Source: JAEYFP01 sp964566545 (GTDB lineage Bacteria; Bacillota; Clostridia; Lachnospirales; Lachnospiraceae). From it: 64,000 bases of DNA. This document shows, piece by piece, positions 9,401-17,524 of the stretch. Every line of letters begins with the position of its first letter. Positions within the stretch are counted from its first letter, which is position 1. The stretch is from NCBI GenBank assembly GCA_964566545.1, contig CAZMIX010000004.1, positions 1 through 64,000 on the forward strand, in the 5' to 3' direction. A model generated the notes under the pieces. It did no database searches and was not told the DNA's origin. It was given only the letters and a program-made list of their open reading frames with translations. A program made the translations under genes and the position numbers.

Positions 9401-10388
9401 AACGGAAACGGTAGCGGCCGGAGATGATGCGACGCCTCCGACTACGAATCCAATACGTACCGGCTTTACGTTTTCGGGATGGCAGCCGGGTTATCAGAAT
9501 ATTTATGAGGATACAACTTGTGTCGCACAGTTTACGAGCAATTCGACCTCGTCGAGCACCTCAACGACAAGCAAAACGAGCAGCACGACGAGCACAACGA
9601 GTAAGAGTACCAGCTCGTCATCGAACTCTTCCAGTTCCAGCTCGTCATCAAGTTCTTCCAGTTCCAGTTCCAGTTCGACCATGACTTCGACGACGATTAC
9701 AAGCACTACGGGTCCGGTCGTCATCAGCGCGGTCGGCAATAAAGGAACCGGCAGTGGAAGCGGCAGCTCAGGGAGCGGCAGCGGAAGCACCGGCAGCAGC
9801 TCAGGAGCTAGCAAGACCAGTGTGATTTCTACGGCGGGCGGTATTACAGATGTCGGCAAGATGTCGGCAACAGTGAACGGCTCCTCTGATAATTATGTGA
9901 TCAAGATCACGGAGACGCAGGAAGCGAATGAGAGTGGACAGGCGGCATTATTGGCGGCGTTCGGTTCACTCGACCCTCTTAGATACCTTCCGATTGATAT
10001 TAGTCTTTATGACAGTACCGGAACGAATAAAATTTCTCCGATTCCGGCGGGGGTATCGGTCTCGATCACGATGCCAATTCCGGATGACCTCGCAATTTAC
10101 GGCGGTAATGCCAAAGTGGCAAGCACGGCCGGCGGAACACTTGAAAAACTGCAGCCGAGATTTACCGTAATTAATGGCGTGCCGTGTATGAACTATACCG
10201 TAACACACTTATCGCCCTATGTTGTTTATGTAGATACCGCGAACCTGACAGAGGCGGGTGTGTTAGATTCAACGCCGCAGACCGGCGATCTGCTTCATCC
10301 GAAGTGGTTCCTCGTAATCGGACTGACAGCGGTTTCGGTTGTTCTGTTTTTGAAGAGGGATAAGGAAGAACTGCTAAAGACCGCATAA
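6402..10388 (+). CDS. Giant BspA-type LRR surface protein with sortase signal
   Basis: 1328 residues. The ATG at 6402 is chosen over 6396 because AAAGGAG at 6388-6394 is then correctly spaced. Order: basic N-terminus and signal helix (about 18-37); many BspA/LRR_5 repeats (IGSSAFENCINL-type) to about residue 980; an InlB-B-type repeat (about 986-1044, TVKFANYDGTILKTE...FSGW); a Thr/Ser linker (about 1046-1096) and a Gly/Ser stretch; a C-terminal domain ending HLSPYVVYVD; sorting signal TPQTGD (1291-1296), membrane helix and KRDKEELLKTA tail. Likely covalently wall-anchored by the upstream sortase B. BspA-LRR proteins often mediate adhesion. The C-terminal domain is shared with the next gene. 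Confidence 0.93.
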   Translation: MAAKVSIKKKVILKKSARRTIAALLMVTALIVSAVPVQDVAADSTSESLPSIEDILTAAPFCSESSLSVSGTGDVKLGFPLTGETVKDSDGKTYYIIDMEGMHGNDPVPIYELNTKGTNQYNCVNDYIGYDNGFLPVGGTVPFGGKVGYCTDGGDGGAGYKKITIIEYEDPMAVTPVEISHRDDYVCEKNTFIEYISDGAFEGKANFNRLEIPEGIKQIGSSAFENCINLSSANFGVNCSSIGVKAFAGCSGLINVTFSEPTAVTTLGDGVFYNCAFSTITLPSPLEKIGSGAFYGCFNLNDTVNASNSMFKVMAQTDVKMGSYVFANCGNLREMKLYNKLHDMGDGVFAGCANLENLVLPEEYSKTLAAGTFLGCGSLKYVRFYGSSATATNSEFVTETNQDMSIHSGKTPNVPNSFAIWGPIPSASIKIYDYAKKNGNTYMYEKDSILYYELTLNGYKFIFNEKGVITYCEPTSDAESILKIPETIGDISIVELGAGAFKLTSTGGNPKTINIPSSVKKIGEGAFQKCAAIEKVEINTTGVQIGKNAFADNASLTGVYFTQTDASNGATTLGEACFKNCPQMDIIEFRDDDPESDAIYDVNITSIGNEAFKTGRTTKNAEGGFLTIKGKMDVNYPPFAFAINGSNTVSVIDDSYITYRSGNPQNLIAMYSKKLNSGVGGVSLMSYPTVETVIDDATGLKVHELIEMVLGGALITKNQQDIIDNTMAISVPLGIDSIDNATNSLSGNNLYFRRVNDSIDNQHGLKALNLYGITSLPEAGQAFAENANLTSVTFHSDVMDVGSLPFYQSVNVSGVTFAGEGNKQNATTENPYYWCEKGIIFSYDGTDTTLEEVLPGRGSVVGGTTIDASETAAVTKIAQGAFMNCDIIREVSFASASGLKEIPADCFNSCDQLTQVTLPRSVKSIGNAAFYDCNDYINVIIPSTELDIADDAFSRVLYATIFSYDDSAAQRYAKRKGITFKLLDTIYTVKFANYDGTILKTETVAAGDDATPPTTNPIRTGFTFSGWQPGYQNIYEDTTCVAQFTSNSTSSSTSTTSKTSSTTSTTSKSTSSSSNSSSSSSSSSSSSSSSSSTMTSTTITSTTGPVVISAVGNKGTGSGSGSSGSGSGSTGSSSGASKTSVISTAGGITDVGKMSATVNGSSDNYVIKITETQEANESGQAALLAAFGSLDPLRYLPIDISLYDSTGTNKISPIPAGVSVSITMPIPDDLAIYGGNAKVASTAGGTLEKLQPRFTVINGVPCMNYTVTHLSPYVVYVDTANLTEAGVLDSTPQTGDLLHPKWFLVIGLTAVSVVLFLKRDKEELLKTA
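9612..9677 (+). repeat. Tandem 27-nt and 6-nt repeats encoding the Ser linker
   Basis: Two adjacent 27-nt copies (9612-9638 and 9639-9665, beginning AGCTCGTCATC and ending TCTTCCAGTTCC, differing at a few third positions) run into short AGTTCC-type units to 9677. All are in frame in the serine-rich linker of the LRR protein. Unit lengths are multiples of three, so slippage would change linker length without breaking the frame. Confidence 0.8.
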
Positions 10389-10397
10389 GGAGAACGC

Positions 10398-13379
10398 ATG
10401 GGAAAGATAATACGAAGAGTAATAGCGATCCTGCTTGCGGTAACGGCGGTGTTACTGATGTGTTTGCCACCCGCAGATACACAGGCGCTCACACAGCGCG
10501 GAGACTTCAGTATGGATGGCTCTGCGATAGTGGGCTATACGGGAAACGCCTTGGAACTGACTATACCGAGCAGCGTAACGGTCATCGGGAAGGATGCTTT
10601 TTCAGGCTGTGATAGTCTGACAAAGGTTGTGATACCGGACTCCGTAAGCAAAATTGATTATGCAGCGTTTGAAAATTGTAAAAATTTAAAGGAAGTATCA
10701 ATTTCGGAAAGCGTTAAAACCATCGGTTCTAGCGCTTTTTCGGGTTGTGAGAAATTAGAGAAAATCAATATCCCATCAAAAGTTTCCTCGATCGGTTCCT
10801 CGGCTTTTGCACGCTGTACGAGTTTAAATCAGATTTCTATTTCGGCGGGAAATGAATATTATACATGCGTTGACGGTGTGCTCTATACGTCAGACGGAAA
10901 TACGCTTCTTCAATATTTGGCGGGCCGCACGCTAAGCACCTATTCCATGCCTTCGGAAGTAAAGGAGATTGGAGAGTATGCGTTTTGGGGAGCAAACCTT
11001 TTAACGGATGTATCGATTTCAAATGGCGTTACTGAAATTCCCGAATATGCGTTTGCAAATTGCAGCGGCTTGACGTCTGTTACAATTCCTTCCTCAGTTA
11101 CAGCGCTGCAGGCATATTCATTTGGGGACTGCACAAATCTGCAGACAATCTTTATGCCGGATTCGGTCGGTTATGTCGACGATCTCGCATTTGCAAGCAG
11201 CGGCAACGTCGAAATCCGGCTGTCGGATGTTGCATCCGCGCAGGGGGAGAGTGCTGACGCTTCCCCGTCCGAAAATGAACTGTCAGGAAATGAAGTCGGC
11301 ACGGTTTCAGGCAACGATGCGGGGGCTGATGGGAGCGGCGGCCAAACAGTACAGGAAACATCCAATGCTTCCTCTCAAGGATATTCCAGTGTTGATTTTT
11401 CGGATAATGTTCTGCCGGGCGAGCTTGGATCCGGCAAAATTGTAGGCGGCAGCGTCATCATGCTCATGTCGTCCGATATGCCCGTGAGAGGTTTTGCGCT
11501 TGACGACGCGGAAATCGAGGACGGCATTGCCTCAAGCGGTGGAAATACGACCTTTTCTTCAGATGCCTTTAATATGATTTCGGGCGTTTTGGCACATTAC
11601 GGGGGGAATGAAAGCTTCGTAAAAATCCCGGCCTCCGTAAATATAATCGGAAATCGCTTATTTTATAAGAATGCAACAATTACGGGTATCGAGCTGCCGG
11701 ATGGCTTGACAAAGATCGGAGATTTTGCTTTTTCCCGTTCAGGCTTACAGCAAATTTACATTCCAATCGGAGTCGAGCAGATTGGCTATGCCGCATTTTA
11801 TTATTGCGAGTCGCTGTTTGACGTAACAATCCCTAATAGTGTGCAAACGATTGAGCTTGGTGCTTTTGAAGGCTCCCAGTGGTTAAATAACTGGCTTTTG
11901 GCGGATGATGGAGACAATTTTCTTACAGTAGGGAATGGGATTCTTCTCGCCTATAAGGGAGAGGGCGGCAATATTTCAATTCCTGACGGCATCAGGACGA
12001 TCGGTGCAGGATGTTTTTCCGGAAACACATCAATTACGGGCGTTTCGATCCCAGCCTCCGTGACGACAATCGGAGAAGATGCCTTTAACGGCTGCAGCGC
12101 ACTTGCCACCGCAGAGCTTCCGGAAGGACTTGTCCAAATCGAAGACCGGGCGTTTAAAAATACCGGTTTAAACAGTGTAAGGATTCCCTCCACTGTAACA
12201 GGAATCGGACTTGGCGCTTTTGACGGCACGGGCAATCAAAGTATGCTTGAAACGGTTATTTTCTCAGGAAACAGTCTGCCAAATGTGACTTATAAACAGA
12301 CGGCATCCCGGCTTTCCGCGCTGGATTTAAGGACGCTTGCCTTTGAAGGCGTGGAGAATGCGATCGTAAGTGCCGATTGTGATTTGAACTCCGGCACATT
12401 TTTCAACACGGGCAGCTACGGCTTTCGGGGACAAATTTACCGTGTGACGGACGATGCCGCGACCGGACAGGGAACCCTTGAATTGCAAAGGGCGACAAAA
12501 GAGCCGGATGAAGAAACCGGCGCTGTTTCAATTGATCCGCATGTGACGGTTAACGGCGACGAATATATTATGACGGGCGTGAAGGAAAGTGCTTTTAATG
12601 CCTATGAGAATTGCGAAGCGTGGAGCGGAAAACGTCTGACAAAGATTCTGATTGACGGAAATGCGTCAGAGAGTTTAAATGCGCTGCTTTCAGGAATTTC
12701 CTTTTCCTCTTCTCCGGGGATCTCCGAGGAGCTTTCCGGGTTGACAGAGGATCATGCGATTACCGTACAGTTGATTCCCTCAGGTTTTCAAGCATCGGAT
12801 GTTTCCAAAGCATCGGCACGCATTCCCGGCAATAGGGAGCGTTATATGCTGCAAGTCGGTGAGGATGAATCCCTGCGTGTAAAATTGAATCTCGCTTTTT
12901 ATAATTACTATGGTCAAGTATCAGATATTACAATGATGCCGCTGAACATGAAGATGACGGATCAAACAGGTACGCTTCCTATTGAAAAGCTGGCTACCGG
13001 GAAACTGGAAATCACGCTTCCGATTCCTGCGCGTTTTATCGGACTGGAAAATTTGAAGGTCGGTGCGATCGATGACAACGGCATTTTGGAGGAGCTTTCT
13101 ACAGAACGCATCACGGTGGAGGGAACGGATTGTCTGCGGTTTGTCGCAAGCCATTTGTCTCCCTATGTCATTTATCGGATCGCATCTCAGCAGGCGGGGA
13201 CTGTTGTGACGGAGAATACGGAAGGGTTTGCCGGAAATCAGATTGCGGGCGTTGTACAGACTTTAAACAGAAGAGTCGGAACGATAGAGGTTAAATGGTT
13301 TGTTATCGTCATTTTGCTTTCCTCTGCAGCGATCCTGCTTTTGTGGAAGGACAGGCGGAATCAGAAAATATTAAAATAA
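10398..13379 (+). CDS. Second giant BspA-type LRR protein, membrane-anchored
   Basis: 993 residues, ATG 9 nt after the previous stop with AAGGAG. Signal helix at about 5-30 (VIAILLAVTAVLLMCLPP). One block of BspA/LRR_5 repeats (about 40-275, IPSSVTVIGKDAFSGC-type), an acidic Ser/Gly/Asn spacer (about 275-340, SGNEVGTVSGND), a second LRR block (about 395-615), then a domain homologous to the C-terminal region of the upstream protein, with HLSPYVIYRI. The C-terminus has a membrane helix (WFVIVILLSSAAILLLW) and KDRRNQKILK tail. Unlike its neighbour, no PxTG-like motif precedes the helix, so it is probably held by the membrane helix rather than by sortase. Confidence 0.92.
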   Translation: MGKIIRRVIAILLAVTAVLLMCLPPADTQALTQRGDFSMDGSAIVGYTGNALELTIPSSVTVIGKDAFSGCDSLTKVVIPDSVSKIDYAAFENCKNLKEVSISESVKTIGSSAFSGCEKLEKINIPSKVSSIGSSAFARCTSLNQISISAGNEYYTCVDGVLYTSDGNTLLQYLAGRTLSTYSMPSEVKEIGEYAFWGANLLTDVSISNGVTEIPEYAFANCSGLTSVTIPSSVTALQAYSFGDCTNLQTIFMPDSVGYVDDLAFASSGNVEIRLSDVASAQGESADASPSENELSGNEVGTVSGNDAGADGSGGQTVQETSNASSQGYSSVDFSDNVLPGELGSGKIVGGSVIMLMSSDMPVRGFALDDAEIEDGIASSGGNTTFSSDAFNMISGVLAHYGGNESFVKIPASVNIIGNRLFYKNATITGIELPDGLTKIGDFAFSRSGLQQIYIPIGVEQIGYAAFYYCESLFDVTIPNSVQTIELGAFEGSQWLNNWLLADDGDNFLTVGNGILLAYKGEGGNISIPDGIRTIGAGCFSGNTSITGVSIPASVTTIGEDAFNGCSALATAELPEGLVQIEDRAFKNTGLNSVRIPSTVTGIGLGAFDGTGNQSMLETVIFSGNSLPNVTYKQTASRLSALDLRTLAFEGVENAIVSADCDLNSGTFFNTGSYGFRGQIYRVTDDAATGQGTLELQRATKEPDEETGAVSIDPHVTVNGDEYIMTGVKESAFNAYENCEAWSGKRLTKILIDGNASESLNALLSGISFSSSPGISEELSGLTEDHAITVQLIPSGFQASDVSKASARIPGNRERYMLQVGEDESLRVKLNLAFYNYYGQVSDITMMPLNMKMTDQTGTLPIEKLATGKLEITLPIPARFIGLENLKVGAIDDNGILEELSTERITVEGTDCLRFVASHLSPYVIYRIASQQAGTVVTENTEGFAGNQIAGVVQTLNRRVGTIEVKWFVIVILLSSAAILLLWKDRRNQKILK

Positions 13380-13391
13380 AATAATCGGTAG

Positions 13392-13419
13392 TTGCTTTTT
13401 TCTCTGACCCTAGTATAAT
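13392..13419 (+). promoter_or_regulatory. Sigma-A promoter for the citrate synthase/icd operon
   Basis: TTGCTT, 16-nt spacer, TATAAT, 37 nt ahead of the start codon at 13457, just after the LRR gene. Confidence 0.7.
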
Positions 13420-13456
13420 AAAAAGGATTATACAGGTTGATTTGAGGAGGCATATG

Positions 13457-14854
13457 ATGAAGACAGAAAACCGCGCTGTGAAGATGAACAACAGCAACAA
13501 TTTATTAGAACTAGAAGAACATATGTATATATTGGCGGATGTGGAAACCCCTAATGTATTCAGGAATTTATTTCCCTACGAGGAAGTTCCTAAAATTGCA
13601 TTCAATGACAGGACTGTTCCACACAATATGCCAAAGGAGATTTGGATTACCGATACGACGTTCCGTGACGGACAGCAATCAAGAGCGCCCTATACAACAG
13701 AACAAATTGTGACAATTTATGATTATCTGCACAAGCTGGGCGGCCCGAATGGCATGATACGTGCCAGTGAATTCTTTTTGTACAGCAAGAAGGATCGGGA
13801 TGCCGTATATAAATGCATGGAAAGAGGTTATCAATTTCCGGAAATCACAAGCTGGATTCGCGCGAGCAAGGAGGATTTTCAACTTGTCAAGGATCTTGGC
13901 ATGAAGGAGACTGGCATTTTAGTAAGCTGCTCAGACTATCATATTTTCTATAAGCTGAAAATGAACCGCAGACAGGCGATGGAGCATTATTTAAATGTTA
14001 TCCGGGAATGTCTTGAGACGGGCATCAGTCCCCGCTGCCACTTGGAGGATATTACGCGCGCCGATATTTATGGCTATGTGATTCCCTTTTGTTTGGAACT
14101 GATGCGCCTGATGGAGGAATACAACATTCCGATTAAGGTCAGAGCCTGTGATACAATGGGCTATGGCGTCAATTATCCGGGCGCTGTGATTCCCCGTTCC
14201 GTACAGGGCATCATTTATGGCTTAAACAAGCATGCCGGTGTCAGCCCGCATTTACTTGAGTGGCATGGGCACAACGATTTCTATAAAGCGGTCTCCAACT
14301 CGACAACAGCTTGGCTGTATGGCTGCGCCGGTATCAATACCTCACTGTTCGGCATTGGGGAGCGGACGGGAAATACGCCGCTTGAGGCAATGGTATTTGA
14401 ATATGCACAGCTTAAGGGCGATTTGAACGGCATGGATACGACCGTGATTACAGAGCTTGCGGAGTATTATGAAAAAGAAATTGGCTATAAGGTTCCGTCC
14501 CGAACACCGTTTGTCGGGGAAAACTTCAACGTGACGAGAGCAGGCATCCATGCGGACGGTCTTTTAAAGAATGAAGAGATCTACAATATTTTTGATACGG
14601 ATAAATTTTTAAACAGGCCGGTGCTCTGTGCGGTTTCCAATACCTCGGGACTTGCAGGGATTGCCCATTGGATCAATACCTACTACAAACTTCCAAAGGA
14701 GCGTCATGTCGATAAGAGCGATGCCCTTGTTTTACGAATTAAGGACGAGGTTGATGCGGAGTATGAAAGCGGCAGGGTAACCGTCATGACGAATCAGGAG
14801 CTTGTCAGCATGATTACACAGGCATGTCTGGATTTGAAAATCGAATTGCGGTAG
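13457..14854 (+). CDS. Probable Re-citrate synthase (HMGL/isopropylmalate synthase-like)
   Basis: 465 residues, start chosen by GAGGAGG at 13444-13450 (ATG 13454 also possible). TIM-barrel acyl-CoA lyase/synthase of the DRE-TIM family: TDTTFRDGQQS near the N-terminus, metal ligands in WHGHNDF, GIGERTGNTPLE, and a C-terminal stretch FNVTRAGIHADGLLKNEEIY. Automatic pipelines call such genes 2-isopropylmalate or homocitrate synthase. The length, lack of a leucine-binding regulatory domain and position 39 nt before isocitrate dehydrogenase favour Re-citrate synthase, which supplies citrate for 2-oxoglutarate/glutamate synthesis in anaerobes without Si-citrate synthase. Substrate preference is inference; the family is certain. 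Confidence 0.8.
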   Translation: MKTENRAVKMNNSNNLLELEEHMYILADVETPNVFRNLFPYEEVPKIAFNDRTVPHNMPKEIWITDTTFRDGQQSRAPYTTEQIVTIYDYLHKLGGPNGMIRASEFFLYSKKDRDAVYKCMERGYQFPEITSWIRASKEDFQLVKDLGMKETGILVSCSDYHIFYKLKMNRRQAMEHYLNVIRECLETGISPRCHLEDITRADIYGYVIPFCLELMRLMEEYNIPIKVRACDTMGYGVNYPGAVIPRSVQGIIYGLNKHAGVSPHLLEWHGHNDFYKAVSNSTTAWLYGCAGINTSLFGIGERTGNTPLEAMVFEYAQLKGDLNGMDTTVITELAEYYEKEIGYKVPSRTPFVGENFNVTRAGIHADGLLKNEEIYNIFDTDKFLNRPVLCAVSNTSGLAGIAHWINTYYKLPKERHVDKSDALVLRIKDEVDAEYESGRVTVMTNQELVSMITQACLDLKIELR

Positions 14855-14893
14855 TCATTACTTAGGAAATTCACAGTAGAAAGGAATAGATAA

Positions 14894-16105
14894 ATGGATC
14901 AGATTAAAATGAAAATTCCTCTTGTAGAGATGGACGGAGATGAAATGACAAGGATTTTGTGGCAGATGATAAAGGAGGAGCTTTTATATCCATTTATCGA
15001 TTTAAAGACGGAATATTATGATCTTGGGCTGGAATACCGGAATGAAACGAATGATCAGGTGACGGTCGATTCCGCGAAAGCTACAGAAAAATACGGCGTT
15101 GCGGTAAAATGTGCAACGATTACTCCAAATGCGGATCGGATGAAGGAATATGAACTCAAGAAAATGTGGAAAAGCCCAAATGGGACGATTCGCGCAATTT
15201 TAAATGGAACTGTATTCCGTATGCCAATTATTGTGAAGGGGATTGAACCATGTGTGAAAAACTGGAAAAAGCCAATCACGATCGCAAGACATGCCTATGG
15301 TGATATTTATATTAATACGGAATATCTGATTGAGCAGGCAGGTAAGGCGGAGTTGCTGTTTACGGCTGCAGACGGAACACAAAGACGGGATCTGATCCAT
15401 GAGTTTCCTGCTTCGGGCGGCGTTGTGCGCGGCATGCATAACCGTACGGATTCGATCGAGGCGTTTGCGAGAAGCTGCTTCAACTATGCGCTTGATACCA
15501 TGCAGGATCTCTGGTTTGGCACAAAGGATACGATATCCAAACAGTATGACCATCATTTTAAGGATATTTTTCAGGATATTTATGAAGCGGAATATAAAGA
15601 AAAGTTTGCGGCTGCCGGAATTGAATATTTTTATACGCTGATTGATGATATTGTTGCAAGAGTCATGAAATCTGAGGGCGGTATGATCTGGGCATGCAAA
15701 AATTATGACGGGGATGTTATGAGCGATATGATTTCTTCCGCTTTCGGCTCTCTTGCTATGATGACGTCTGTGCTTGTTTCGCCTTCCGGCGTATTTGAGT
15801 ATGAGGCTGCGCACGGAACAGTGCAGCGCCATTATTATAAACACTTAAAAGGCGAGGAAACCTCTACGAACTCCGTTGCGACGATTTTTGCATGGACAGG
15901 CGCGTTGAGGAAGCGTGGCGAACTGGATGATATCCCAGAGTTAGTGCACTTTGCAAACAAGCTGGAGCAGGCGACGATCGAGACGATCGAGTCAGGAAAA
16001 ATGACAAAGGATCTTTCGATGATCACCAGCTTAGAGAAAACGATGACATTAAATAGCCGTGATTTTATACGCGAGATTAGAAGGACGCTGGAAAGCTATT
16101 TATAA
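14894..16105 (+). CDS. icd: NADP-dependent isocitrate dehydrogenase
   Basis: 403 residues, RBS GAAAGGAA. Oxidatively decarboxylates isocitrate to 2-oxoglutarate. Belongs to the eukaryote-like homodimeric subfamily II: N-terminal PLVEMDGDEMTR, TITPNADR, WKSPNGTIRAILNGTVFR (substrate Ser/Asn/Arg), metal-binding YDGDVMSDMIS, and NADP-site region EAAHGTVQRHY. Length matches the family. It directly follows the probable Re-citrate synthase, completing the citrate-to-2-oxoglutarate branch apart from aconitase, which is not in the window. The redox regulator rex follows after 16 nt. Confidence 0.96.
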   Translation: MDQIKMKIPLVEMDGDEMTRILWQMIKEELLYPFIDLKTEYYDLGLEYRNETNDQVTVDSAKATEKYGVAVKCATITPNADRMKEYELKKMWKSPNGTIRAILNGTVFRMPIIVKGIEPCVKNWKKPITIARHAYGDIYINTEYLIEQAGKAELLFTAADGTQRRDLIHEFPASGGVVRGMHNRTDSIEAFARSCFNYALDTMQDLWFGTKDTISKQYDHHFKDIFQDIYEAEYKEKFAAAGIEYFYTLIDDIVARVMKSEGGMIWACKNYDGDVMSDMISSAFGSLAMMTSVLVSPSGVFEYEAAHGTVQRHYYKHLKGEETSTNSVATIFAWTGALRKRGELDDIPELVHFANKLEQATIETIESGKMTKDLSMITSLEKTMTLNSRDFIREIRRTLESYL

Positions 16106-16121
16106 ATGGGAGGTAGCTGTT

Positions 16122-16775
16122 TTGGGAAAGGAAATTTCACGGGCCGTAATTAGCAGGCTTCCACGGTATTTCAGATACCTTGGCGAACTGAAGGATCATG
16201 GTGTAGAGCGTATTTCTTCACGGGAGCTCAGTAAGCAAATGAAAGTGACGGCTTCGCAAATCCGGCAGGATCTGAATAATTTCGGCGGGTTCGGTCAACA
16301 GGGCTATGGTTATAATGTGAAATATTTGTACGAAGAAATTGGAAAGATTTTAGGGCTTGATCAAAAGCACAATCTGATTTTGATAGGTGCCGGCAATTTA
16401 GGACAGGCGCTTGCGAATTATATGAATTTTGAAAAGCGAGGATTTATCATTCGGGGGATCTTTGATATGAATCCGGCAATTCACGGGAATTCTATTAGGA
16501 ATATCCCGATTGCACCGATGGAGGAAATCGAAGCGTTCATGCGGGAAAATGATGTGGATATTGCTGTTTTGACAATCCCGAAGGAGGGAGCGGTCAAGGT
16601 GGCCGAATTGCTCGTCAACTATGGAATCAAAGCAATTTTAAATTTTGCTCACATTGATTTGAATGTGCCTAAGGGAGTTGTCGTTGAAAACGTACATTTA
16701 TCGGAAAATTTGATGCACCTTTCCTATAATTTGAATCGTTATGAACAGGAACAGAAGGATATTCGGGGTGATTAG
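16122..16775 (+). CDS. rex: Redox-sensing transcriptional repressor Rex
   Basis: 217 residues from TTG 16122, preceded by GGGAGG at 16108-16113; the longer frame runs into icd and is not needed. N-terminal winged helix (SRAVISRLPRYFRYLGEL ... SRELSKQMKVTASQIRQDL), then a Rossmann domain with LIGAGNLGQALANY and a C-terminal swapped helix ending LSYNLNRYEQEQ. Rex binds DNA when NADH/NAD+ is low and controls fermentative and redox genes in Firmicutes. Its position between icd and nnr places three NAD(P)-linked functions side by side. Confidence 0.96.
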   Translation: MGKEISRAVISRLPRYFRYLGELKDHGVERISSRELSKQMKVTASQIRQDLNNFGGFGQQGYGYNVKYLYEEIGKILGLDQKHNLILIGAGNLGQALANYMNFEKRGFIIRGIFDMNPAIHGNSIRNIPIAPMEEIEAFMRENDVDIAVLTIPKEGAVKVAELLVNYGIKAILNFAHIDLNVPKGVVVENVHLSENLMHLSYNLNRYEQEQKDIRGD

Positions 16776-16777
16776 CA

Positions 16778-17443
16778 ATGGCAGGCTCGGAAGAAAGATA
16801 TAAAGAGGCTCTTAAGGGTAAGCAGGTGCCGGTTTTGACGTTAGATAATAAATGGCACAAGTTATTTGGCAGAGTGAATGCGACGAAGGAGATAGAAAAG
16901 CTTGAAAAGGAGCTGAATGGTCTGCTGAAGCGTCAAGGAAAACTGACAAATGAAATAAGGGATTTAAAAAGAGTCAAAAACAATCTGCTGACGGATATCA
17001 TGAGCAATATGGATGGCATTGAGCAGGATACCGATGCTTCCGTCGATAAGAAACTGAATGATAATAAGCGCCTTGTCAATGAGGTCAATGAAAAGGTGGA
17101 AAGTCATGAGGATGAGCTTTTGGAAATCTCCCATGAAATCGACCGGGTCAATCGCGAGCTGATGCTGAAAACGATGGAGCTTTGCTATCATAAGCTTACT
17201 CAAAATACGGATGAAATCGAAGAAATTGCGAAATGGATCGGGGAAATGCGCATAGCGCTAAAAACAAATATTATTAAAAAGCAGGATAAGGAAATCAATA
17301 ATTCGGATCTCTACGGCTATATGCATAACATATTTGGTCAGAGCGCAATCGAATTATTTGATATGAGATACGAACCGACACTCCCTTCCGAGAGAAAGAA
17401 GAATGAAAAGGAAAAGATGACGGAGGAGATAACGAAAGAATAA
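16778..17443 (+). CDS. Coiled-coil protein of unknown function
   Basis: 221 highly charged residues starting 2 nt after rex, so translationally coupled. Heptad-like pattern across about 35-150 (EIEKLEKELNGLLKRQGKL and onward) indicates a long coiled coil. A short conserved-looking block YGYMHNIFGQSAIELFDMRY lies near the C-terminus, then a Lys/Glu-rich tail. No membrane segment, signal or catalytic motif. No function can be assigned. Coupling to rex and placement before nnr hint at a structural or regulatory partner. Confidence 0.75.
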   Translation: MAGSEERYKEALKGKQVPVLTLDNKWHKLFGRVNATKEIEKLEKELNGLLKRQGKLTNEIRDLKRVKNNLLTDIMSNMDGIEQDTDASVDKKLNDNKRLVNEVNEKVESHEDELLEISHEIDRVNRELMLKTMELCYHKLTQNTDEIEEIAKWIGEMRIALKTNIIKKQDKEINNSDLYGYMHNIFGQSAIELFDMRYEPTLPSERKKNEKEKMTEEITKE

Positions 17444-17479
17444 ACGCATCATACAGATACGGTTTCTGGTGGTGCGTTT
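17442..17479 (+). terminator. Terminator-like inverted repeat after the coiled-coil gene
   Basis: AAACGCATCA pairs with TGGTGCGTTT (G-U pairs allowed) around a roughly 18-nt loop, starting at the stop codon. Only a short T-run follows, so termination would be weak or partial. Confidence 0.4.
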
Positions 17480-17524
17480 GTTGGTATGAAGGGCTTACTG
17501 TCCGGCTGAAAACGGAGGTTTTCT

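Noticed and set aside
9503..9859. 118-codon minus-strand Leu/Val/Glu-rich frame
   Set aside because: Complement of the Ser/Gly-rich linker repeats; low complexity explains the open frame.
15200..15844. 214-codon frame on the minus strand inside icd
   Set aside because: Fully antisense to a conserved gene, no ribosome site, composition of a shadow frame.
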